DNA of 6,167 nt, from contig WTHH01000230.1 of assembly GCA_011523195.1 (NCBI GenBank), positions 1-6,167 of the forward strand, given 5' to 3'. The stretch's first letter is position 1; the number at the start of each line of letters is the position of its first letter. Below are positions 1 to 5,023 of the stretch, piece after piece. The translations under genes and the position numbers were made by a program. This DNA comes from Verrucomicrobiales bacterium. GTDB lineage: Bacteria; Verrucomicrobiota; Verrucomicrobiia; Limisphaerales; UBA1096. The notes below the pieces were generated by a model. The model searched no databases. It saw only the letters and a list, made by a program, of their open reading frames with translations, and was not told the DNA's origin.

Positions 1-1
1 C

Positions 2-1819
2 GGGGACAACGACTCGGACGTCCTCTCGATCAACGGAGCCTCGGCGGCCCTGATGATTAGTGACCTGCCGTTCGCCGGCCCGATCGGGGCGGTGCGTGTC
101 GGTCGTGTCGAGGGCGAGTTTGTCGCCAACCCTACCCATGCCCAGATGGAGTCGAGCGACCTCGACCTCGTCTACGTTGGCAACGAGAAGAACATGATCA
201 TGTTCGAGGGTTCGGCGGATGAACTACCGGAGGCAGACTTCCTCGCCGCTTTGAAATTTGGTCAGGAATCGATCGCCCCGGTCATCGCTGCGCAAAAGGA
301 ACTGCGTGAAGCAGTCGGCAAGCCAAAGCGCGAGTTCACCCCGCGTGTGGTTGAGGCCGAGGTTCAGGCCGAGGCCGAGTCGATTATCGGCGGACGCATC
401 ACTGATGCACTGCTCATCCAGGCCAAGCTCGAGCGTGAGGCTGCGTGTAACGCCCTCAAGGACGAGATGGAGGAAAAACTCGTCGAGAAATTCGGCGAGG
501 AGAACATCACTGGCTTTATCGTTGGCGAGGCATTTTACAGCATCCAGAAAGCTGCCGTTCGCAAGCTCGTGCTCGACGAAGGCAAGCGACTCGACGGTCG
601 CGGGTTCGAGGATCTGCGTCCGCTGTCCAGCGAGGCCGGTATGATTCCCCGCACACACGGCTCCGGCCTTTTCTCCCGTGGTGAGACGCAGGGCCTGTCG
701 CTCGTTACGCTCGGCACGACCGATGACACGCAGACGTTTGACGCCTACACGGGTGGCCCGAACGAAAAGCGGTTCATGCTTCACTACAACTTCCCTAACT
801 TCTCCGTTGGTGAGACCGGCCGCATCATGGGCCCGGGCCGACGCGAGATTGGTCACGGCGCATTGGCCGAACGATCCATCGCTCCGGTTATCCCGAGCCT
901 CGAGGATTTCCCGTACGCGGTTCGTGTCACATCGGAAATCATGGAGTCCAATGGCTCCACTTCGATGGCTGCCATCTGCAGCGGGACTCTAGCGTTGCTG
1001 GATGCGGGCGTTCCATTGAAGCGTCCGGTTGCCGGTATCAGTATCGGTCTCTGTACACGCAGCAACGACGCCGGTGATATCGAGGCTTACAAGCTGCTGG
1101 CCGACATCATCGGCTGGGAGGATGCCTTCTGCGACATGGACTGCAAAATCGCCGGTACCGACACCGGCATCACCGGCTTCCAGCTTGATCTCAAGTTGAA
1201 GGGTATCCCGTACGAGATCATGGAAGAGGCCATCGGCATGGCCAAGAAGGCCCGCACCGCGATCCTCTCCAACATGGGCGAATGTCTCGCCAAGGAGCGC
1301 GAGGAAATGAGCCCGTACGCGCCGCGTATCGTCACCATTCCGATCGACCCGTCGAAGATTGGCGAGTTGATCGGCCCGGGTGGCAAGAACATCAAGCGCA
1401 TCGTCGAGGAGTCCGGTTGCGAGATCAACATTGAGGACGACGGCCGTGTGCTGATTTACTCCATGTCCGCCGAGGGACTCGAGGTGGCCAAGGAATGCAT
1501 CGAGGGCATCACCGCCGAAGTCGAAGTCGGCAAGCTCTACCGCGGAAAGGTCGTTTCCATTAAGGAATTCGGCTGCTTTGTCGAGGTGCTGCCCGGCAAG
1601 GATGGCCTCGTGCACATCAGCGAGTTGGCCAACTTCCGCGTCAAGAAAACCGAGGACATCGTCAAGGACGGCGACGAAATCTGGGTCAAGTGCATCGGCG
1701 TGGACGACAAGGGCCGCGTGAAACTCTCCCGCAAGGCGGCGATGGAGGAGCGCAAGGCTGAGTTCAGCGACGACGAGGAAGGTGGCAGCCACGACTCGGG
1801 CGACGACTCCGAGGAATAA
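2..1819 (+). CDS. pnp: Polyribonucleotide nucleotidyltransferase (PNPase), 5' end outside window
   Basis: PNPase degrades RNA 3'-to-5' phosphorolytically in the cytoplasm, giving nucleoside diphosphates, and is usually a trimer. The reading frame is open from base 2, before the first ATG at 53, and those first codons already match the family (DVLSINGASAAL), so the gene enters from the left. About 605 residues are visible; by comparison with the roughly 710-residue E. coli enzyme, some 125 N-terminal residues are missing. In order: the end of the first RNase PH-like core, a helical linker, and the second RNase PH-like core with RREIGHGALAER, the phosphate-binding SNGSTSMA (STS codons 956-964) and the metal/catalytic ED...DMDxK residues (1121-1123, 1133-1147). 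A KH domain follows, with its GPGG loop at 1373-1384, then an S1 domain from about 1523 to 1740. The C-terminus is a short tail rich in Asp, Glu and Ser (about 1766-1816), a variable region in this family. All catalytic signatures in view are intact. A terminator follows 23 bp after the stop. Family assignment is very secure. Confidence 0.97.
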   Translation, partial: GDNDSDVLSINGASAALMISDLPFAGPIGAVRVGRVEGEFVANPTHAQMESSDLDLVYVGNEKNMIMFEGSADELPEADFLAALKFGQESIAPVIAAQKELREAVGKPKREFTPRVVEAEVQAEAESIIGGRITDALLIQAKLEREAACNALKDEMEEKLVEKFGEENITGFIVGEAFYSIQKAAVRKLVLDEGKRLDGRGFEDLRPLSSEAGMIPRTHGSGLFSRGETQGLSLVTLGTTDDTQTFDAYTGGPNEKRFMLHYNFPNFSVGETGRIMGPGRREIGHGALAERSIAPVIPSLEDFPYAVRVTSEIMESNGSTSMAAICSGTLALLDAGVPLKRPVAGISIGLCTRSNDAGDIEAYKLLADIIGWEDAFCDMDCKIAGTDTGITGFQLDLKLKGIPYEIMEEAIGMAKKARTAILSNMGECLAKEREEMSPYAPRIVTIPIDPSKIGELIGPGGKNIKRIVEESGCEINIEDDGRVLIYSMSAEGLEVAKECIEGITAEVEVGKLYRGKVVSIKEFGCFVEVLPGKDGLVHISELANFRVKKTEDIVKDGDEIWVKCIGVDDKGRVKLSRKAAMEERKAEFSDDEEGGSHDSGDDSEE

Positions 1820-1842
1820 GTCGTTTCACAAAACCATTTGCA

Positions 1843-1868
1843 GGCGGGCCGCTTGGCCCGCCTTTTTT
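1843..1868 (+). terminator. Rho-independent terminator of pnp
   Basis: A perfect 8-bp GC-only stem (GGCGGGCC 1843-1850, GGCCCGCC 1855-1862) closes a GCTT tetraloop and is followed directly by six T (1863-1868). It lies 23 bp after the pnp stop codon. This is the standard form of an intrinsic terminator on the plus strand and should prevent pnp transcripts from running into the convergent gene. The loop and right arm (CGCTTGGCC) resemble half of the 14-bp palindrome found elsewhere in the window. Confidence 0.9.
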
Positions 1869-1914
1869 GTGCCTTGGTCAGGCGCCTGGCCAAGCGGACA
1901 CAAAAAAGGCCAAG
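1851..1914. repeat. Imperfect long inverted repeat between convergent genes
   Basis: The core is a near-perfect 22-bp palindrome at 1873-1894, centred between 1883 and 1884, with one G-T pair. It is extended outwards by GTG 1869-1871 with CAC 1899-1901, T6 1863-1868 with A6 1902-1907, CC 1861-1862 with GG 1908-1909, and CTTGG 1852-1856 with CCAAG 1910-1914, interrupted by small bulges. The right half therefore presents a T6 tract to minus-strand transcripts leaving the moeB-like gene. I infer a possible bidirectional terminator, but the stem just before the minus-strand T-run is weak. Folding through the whole element would compete with the pnp terminator hairpin, whose right arm it shares. 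Confidence 0.55.
1883..1896. repeat. Degenerate copy of the 14-bp palindrome
   Basis: CGCCTGGCCAAGCG differs by one base (T to C at position 4) from the perfect palindrome CGCTTGGCCAAGCG seen four times downstream. It overlaps the right half of the 22-bp palindrome at 1873-1894, so it may be a decayed or rearranged family member. Confidence 0.5.
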
Positions 1915-1942
1915 TGCGGCTGACTCGGGGAACCGACAGCGG

Positions 1943-1956
1943 CGCTTGGCCAAGCG
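1943..1956. repeat. 14-bp palindromic repeat, copy 1
   Basis: Perfect palindrome CGCTTGGCCAAGCG, identical on both strands, ending 8 bp past the stop codon of the minus-strand moeB-like gene. No T-run follows closely on the minus strand, so it is not by itself a normal intrinsic terminator. Confidence 0.9.
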
Positions 1957-1964
1957 AAAGCCGA

Positions 1965-3113
1965 TCAGTACTTGGGGACTTTCGGGTCGATTTCCTCCGA
2001 CCAGGCGGTGATGCCGCCCTTGACGCTCTTAAGGTACTTGAAACCCTGTTCGCGCAAAAAGCCGAGCGCCTTGAGTGAGCGCACACCGGCCTTGCAGTGC
2101 AGGTAAATCGTCTTGTTCGGATCCAGCTCCGTGAAGCGCTGCTCGATCTGGCTGAGTGGCACGAGAGTTGTGCCGTCGACCTTTGCGATCTCGAATTCGT
2201 CCTGCTCGCGGACGTCGACTACGGCGATGCCAAGGTCGGGGTGGTCGAGTGCACGTTTCATTTCCTGGACGTCGACTTCGTCCGGGTTTTCCTCCGGCTC
2301 AGCCGGTTGATCTGGGATACCGCAAAACTCGTTGTAATCGATCAACTCGCTGATGGTCGGGTTGTCACCGCAAATCGGACACTTGGGATCGCGGCGCAGC
2401 TTGACCTCGCGAAACTTCATTTCCAGCGCGTTGAAAATCAGCAGTCGCCCGACGAGCGATGAGCCTTCGCCCAGCGCGAGCTTGATGATCTCGGTGGCCT
2501 GAATGCAGCCGACGATGCCGGGCAACACACCGAGCACGCCGCCTTCCGCACAGCTTGGCACCATACCCGGTGGAGGTGGTTCCGGGTACAGGCAGCGGTA
2601 GCACGGGCCGTCCATGCTGGGCGCGAACACACTCGCCTGTCCGTCGAACCGGAAGATTGAGCCGTAGACGTTTGGCTTGCCTTGCAGCACGCAGGCGTCG
2701 TTGGTGAGGTAGCGCGTGGGGAAGTTGTCAGTGCCGTCGACCACGATGTCGTAATCGGCGACGAGTGCCATGGCGTTTTCGCTGGTGAGCGGCGCCTCGT
2801 GTTTGTCGACGACCACATTCGGGTTGATGCTGTTAATCGTCTCCGTGGCGGACTCCACCTTGGGCCGGCCGACGTCCTCGGTTCCGTGGGCGATCTGGCG
2901 CTGCAGGTTTGAAAAATCGACCTCGTCAAAATCGACCAGACCAATCCGGCCAATGCCGGCGGCGGCGAGATACATGCTGATCGGCGACCCTAGTCCGCCG
3001 GTGCCAATGCACAGGACGCTGGTGCCTTTTAGTTTCTTCTGACCGGGCATCCCGACCTCGGGGAGTATCAGGTGGCGGGAGTAGCGGCGGATTTCGTCGT
3101 TGCTCAGTTCCAT
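1965..3113 (-). CDS. moeB: MoeB/MoeZ-type sulfur-carrier adenylyltransferase with rhodanese domain
   Basis: ThiF/MoeB (E1-like) enzymes use ATP to adenylate the C-terminal Gly-Gly of small sulfur carriers such as MoaD, ThiS or CysO in the cytoplasm. The fused rhodanese domain can then pass sulfur to form the thiocarboxylate. The 382-residue product has the nucleotide-binding loop GTGGLG (37-42), DFDEVDFSNLQRQ (61-73), the Mg/ATP-site DGTDN (126-130), zinc ligands CxxC at 171/174 and 245/248, and the conserved Cys188 in PSCAEGGVLG. An acidic linker (about 268-283) leads to a rhodanese domain (about 284-380) with active-site Cys340 in HCKAGVRS. Length and layout match MoeZ/MoeBR-type proteins better than the roughly 250-residue E. 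coli MoeB. The ATG at 3111-3113 starts MELSNDEIRRYSRHL, the usual family N-terminus; I see no clear Shine-Dalgarno sequence. The gene is 51 bp behind the esterase gene and may share its transcript. No carrier, thiamine or molybdopterin gene lies nearby, so the partner carrier is unknown and the symbol denotes the family rather than a proven role. Confidence 0.93.
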   Translation of the reverse strand: MELSNDEIRRYSRHLILPEVGMPGQKKLKGTSVLCIGTGGLGSPISMYLAAAGIGRIGLVDFDEVDFSNLQRQIAHGTEDVGRPKVESATETINSINPNVVVDKHEAPLTSENAMALVADYDIVVDGTDNFPTRYLTNDACVLQGKPNVYGSIFRFDGQASVFAPSMDGPCYRCLYPEPPPPGMVPSCAEGGVLGVLPGIVGCIQATEIIKLALGEGSSLVGRLLIFNALEMKFREVKLRRDPKCPICGDNPTISELIDYNEFCGIPDQPAEPEENPDEVDVQEMKRALDHPDLGIAVVDVREQDEFEIAKVDGTTLVPLSQIEQRFTELDPNKTIYLHCKAGVRSLKALGFLREQGFKYLKSVKGGITAWSEEIDPKVPKY

Positions 3114-3146
3114 TTTCAGGGCCGGGCAGCGTACAGCAAGGCAAAG

Positions 3147-3160
3147 CGCTTGGCCAAGCG
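3147..3160. repeat. 14-bp palindromic repeat, copy 2
   Basis: Perfect CGCTTGGCCAAGCG in the 51-bp gap between the esterase and the moeB-like gene. It begins 4 bp after the esterase stop codon on the minus strand, and no poly-T tract follows it. It lies 33 bp upstream of the moeB-like start. Confidence 0.9.
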
Positions 3161-3164
3161 TTGA

Positions 3165-4040
3165 TTACTTGGCGATGAAACCCTGCTCCTTGAGCCAGAA
3201 AACGAGGTCGTTCGCCCACGGGTGAACGTTCTTGAACGGCGGCTTGTCTGCGAGGCCGATCCCGTGCCGGCCTTTTTGGTAGACATGCAACGCGAATGGC
3301 ACGCCGGCCTCGCGTAGTGCGGAGGCGAAAAGAAGGCTGTTCTCCACCGGCACAGGGCGATCCTCTGCTGTATGCCAAACAAAAGTGGGTGGGGTGTTTT
3401 TGCGAACCTGTTTTTCGCTGGAGAGAAGGTTGACAAGTTCCTCCGGCGGATTGTTGCCGAGCAGATTTCGCTTCGAGCCTTGATGGGTGTATTTGCCCAT
3501 AGTGATCACCGGATAGCAAAGGATGCCGGCGTTGGGTCGTGAGCTGACGCGGTCGATCGGGTCGCGGGCCTTGGAGTCGCCTTCGTCAAAATGGGTGATT
3601 GCCGTGGAGGCGAGGTGCCCCCCCGCAGACGAACCCATGATCCCGATTTTTTCCGGGTCAATTTTCCATTTCTTGGCATGGCTGCGGACGGTGCGAATGG
3701 CCCGGGCGGCGTCGCCCAGCATGATCGGATGACGATAACCGGCGGAACCAAGCCGATACTTTAACACGAATCCGTTGATGCCATGCTTCTGCAAAAACTG
3801 GGCGTAGGTCGCGCCCTCGTGCGAGGCAAGTCCGCCGTAGCCGCCGCCGGGGCAGATCACGATCGCTGAGCCGGAGTTGTTATCCGCCGGCGCAAGGAAT
3901 GGTGTTAGAGTGGGTATGTCATGCGGCGCTTGGCCAAGCGCACCGGGAGCACCGTTCGGCCAAAGCGACATCTCCTTGCCTTGCGAAATCGCGCTGACTG
4001 ACAAGCCAAGCGTCATGAGTATGGTTACGGGAGTTTTCAT
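3165..4040 (-). CDS. Secreted alpha/beta-hydrolase, acetylxylan-esterase/BD-FAE-like
   Basis: Predicted exported serine hydrolase of 291 residues, probably a carboxylester hydrolase acting on acylated sugars or polysaccharides; the substrate is inferred only from family resemblance. The start is the ATG at 4038-4040, giving a signal peptide (MKTPVTILMTLGLSVSAISQG, with probable cleavage near residue 20). A longer TTG start at 4103 would add 21 polar residues and begin inside a repeat, so I reject it. Motifs: LWPNGAPG (26-33) and DIPTLTPF (41-48), typical of this family's N-terminus; oxyanion loop PGGGYGG (64-70); nucleophile elbow GSSAGG with Ser138; probable catalytic Asp227 (HTAEDRPVP) and His259 (GRHGIGL). 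The triad is therefore complete. Residues 34-39 (ALGQAP) are encoded by an in-frame copy of the 14-bp palindrome. A candidate promoter lies just upstream. Such proteins are often annotated as endo-xylanase or xylan esterase in planctomycetes and verrucomicrobia; esterase is the safer name. Confidence 0.88.
   Translation of the reverse strand: MKTPVTILMTLGLSVSAISQGKEMSLWPNGAPGALGQAPHDIPTLTPFLAPADNNSGSAIVICPGGGYGGLASHEGATYAQFLQKHGINGFVLKYRLGSAGYRHPIMLGDAARAIRTVRSHAKKWKIDPEKIGIMGSSAGGHLASTAITHFDEGDSKARDPIDRVSSRPNAGILCYPVITMGKYTHQGSKRNLLGNNPPEELVNLLSSEKQVRKNTPPTFVWHTAEDRPVPVENSLLFASALREAGVPFALHVYQKGRHGIGLADKPPFKNVHPWANDLVFWLKEQGFIAK
3927..3940. repeat. 14-bp palindromic repeat, copy 3, inside the esterase CDS
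   Basis: Perfect CGCTTGGCCAAGCG within the esterase gene. On the minus strand it is read as GCG CTT GGC CAA GCG plus the next codon, giving Ala-Leu-Gly-Gln-Ala-Pro in the N-terminal segment between APG and HDIPTL. The reading frame is preserved. Confidence 0.9.
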
Positions 4041-4058
4041 GTGAATTGAACGGACGGC

Positions 4059-4087
4059 ATTGTACGTGCGTTGCGCTTCTGTGAAAA
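4059..4087 (-). promoter_or_regulatory. Candidate sigma-70-type promoter for the esterase gene
   Basis: On the minus strand TTTTCA (4087-4082) is followed after 17 bp by TACAAT (4064-4059). TACAAT matches the TATAAT consensus at five of six positions; TTTTCA matches TTGACA at four of six. Transcription would start near 4052, leaving a leader of only about a dozen bases before the ATG at 4040 and no visible ribosome binding site. The 14-bp palindrome at 4093-4106 lies directly upstream of the -35 box. Assignment is by consensus and spacing only. Confidence 0.35.
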
Positions 4088-4092
4088 GTCCC

Positions 4093-4106
4093 CGCTTGGC
4101 CAAGCG
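4093..4106. repeat. 14-bp palindromic repeat, copy 4
   Basis: Perfect CGCTTGGCCAAGCG in the spacer upstream of the esterase gene. The sequence continues as CTTGG, creating a second overlapping palindrome CCAAGCGCTTGG at 4100-4111. Confidence 0.9.
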
Positions 4107-4111
4107 CTTGG

Positions 4112-4170
4112 TTTGGAAATCCTAATTTCGAAATTCTAAATCCGAAACAAATTCGAAAAAAAACGAACTA
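4112..4170. other. AT-rich intergenic stretch with short palindromes
   Basis: This part of the 137-bp spacer between the cytochrome-thioredoxin gene and the esterase gene is strikingly AT-rich against GC-rich surroundings. It contains the 12-bp perfect palindrome AATTTCGAAATT (4124-4135), three TTCGAAA/TCCGAAA-like units, and TTCG-A8-CGAA (4152-4167). On the minus strand, A8 becomes a T8 run about 15-22 bases past the preceding stop codon, but no strong GC stem precedes it. It may help end or pause transcription, or be a simple-sequence intergenic element; no gene is seen in it. Confidence 0.5.
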
Positions 4171-4177
4171 CTTGGAT

Positions 4178-5023
4178 TTATGGGGCGAACTTTTTGAGCC
4201 AGTCCTTGATCAATGGGGTTGGATCGGTGTCGGGGTCGATGCCATGATGTCGGCCAAGCACTTTGTTGTTCTTCAATATGACGAGGCAGGGGAATGAACG
4301 ATCGGGGACGAACTTCTCGACGAGCACCGGGTTTTCATCGATTTCGATTTTGCAGAATTTGATTTGAACCCGGTAGTCGTGTGCCAGCTCTTTTAAAGTC
4401 GGACCGACTGCGAGACAGGCGAAACACCATTCCGCCCAGAAATAGAGCAGCACCATTCCGTCATGTTTTTCCACCGTGTCGCCGAAGTTTTCATCGGTCA
4501 CCTGGGTCATTTCCGGCTGCGAAGGTTTTGGGAGTTTGCATTGCTGCAAAAACAGGACGATGTCCCGGATGTCATCCATCGCCTGCGGATCGTCGAAAGC
4601 CGGCATCAGCGAGATGCCCTCGGCCGTGTGTTGCTCCCTCGGTTCGGCGATGACCGCGTTGGGGTCAAGGATAGACTGAAGGATTTCCTCGCGGCCAAGG
4701 CGGCTGCCGACGTCTGCCATGTCGGGGCCCATGGCCAATTCATTGTGAATGCCAGGGGCTTCCTCGTCGCCGATGGTGTGGCAATGCCAGCAACCGTAGG
4801 TGTGAAAAGCATTGTGCCCCCGTTCCACGGCGAGCTTTTGCTCGGCGTCGTTTTTCGGGGACTCGACCGTTTTGGTGGGTGTCGAATTCGGAGTCGCCTC
4901 GACCAATGGATAGTCGGTTGGCTTGCCGCACCCGGAAAGCAGCGCGCACAAAGCCAGCAGTGTTCCGGCGTGGTTCAGTCGCCACTCGTTACCCCTTGCG
5001 CTTGGCCGACTCGTGCCCATCAT
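4178..5023 (-). CDS. Lipoprotein with fused cytochrome c and thioredoxin domains
   Basis: This 281-residue predicted membrane-anchored redox protein faces the periplasm. It has a hydrophobic signal segment (about 19-31) ending in the lipobox LLSGC with lipidation Cys32, then a low-complexity Pro/Thr/Glu linker (about 35-60). A class I-like cytochrome c domain follows (about 62-162) with haem site CWHCH (78-82), the segment GPDMADVGSRLGREEIL, and probable distal ligand Met140 in SLMPAF. A thioredoxin-like domain (about 172-281) carries FWAEWCFAC with redox cysteines 200 and 203 and a probable cis-proline at 245 in FPC. The dipeptide Phe-Ala between the cysteines differs from thioredoxin's Gly-Pro. 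The ATG at 5021-5023 (or the adjacent 5018-5020) overlaps the preceding gene by 35 bp, suggesting translational coupling; the N-region before the hydrophobic core is long, so a later start is possible. Its electron partner is unknown; the upstream cysteine-rich propeller is the obvious candidate. Confidence 0.9.
   Translation of the reverse strand: MMGTSRPSARGNEWRLNHAGTLLALCALLSGCGKPTDYPLVEATPNSTPTKTVESPKNDAEQKLAVERGHNAFHTYGCWHCHTIGDEEAPGIHNELAMGPDMADVGSRLGREEILQSILDPNAVIAEPREQHTAEGISLMPAFDDPQAMDDIRDIVLFLQQCKLPKPSQPEMTQVTDENFGDTVEKHDGMVLLYFWAEWCFACLAVGPTLKELAHDYRVQIKFCKIEIDENPVLVEKFVPDRSFPCLVILKNNKVLGRHHGIDPDTDPTPLIKDWLKKFAP

Noticed and set aside
224..856. 210-codon minus-strand open frame inside pnp
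   Set aside because: Antisense to conserved PNPase sequence and without recognisable motifs; a codon-bias shadow.
989..1792. 267-codon open frame on the minus strand opposite pnp
   Set aside because: It lies wholly antisense to the conserved KH/S1 and catalytic part of pnp, in a GC-rich gene where such shadow frames are common. Its Ala/Asp/Leu-rich translation shows no family motif.
4041..4103. Upstream TTG extension of the esterase by 21 residues
   Set aside because: It would start inside the palindromic repeat, cover the candidate promoter, and place polar residues before a good signal peptide that begins at the ATG at 4038-4040.
1943..4106. The palindromes as a CRISPR array or mobile-element ends
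   Set aside because: Spacing is irregular (about 1200, 780 and 165 bp), whole conserved genes lie between copies, and there is no transposase, target duplication or cas gene.
4999..5007. CGCTTGGCC half-site at the end of the propeller gene
   Set aside because: Only nine bases match and the second arm is absent; it may be a chance match within coding sequence, so it was not counted as a repeat copy.
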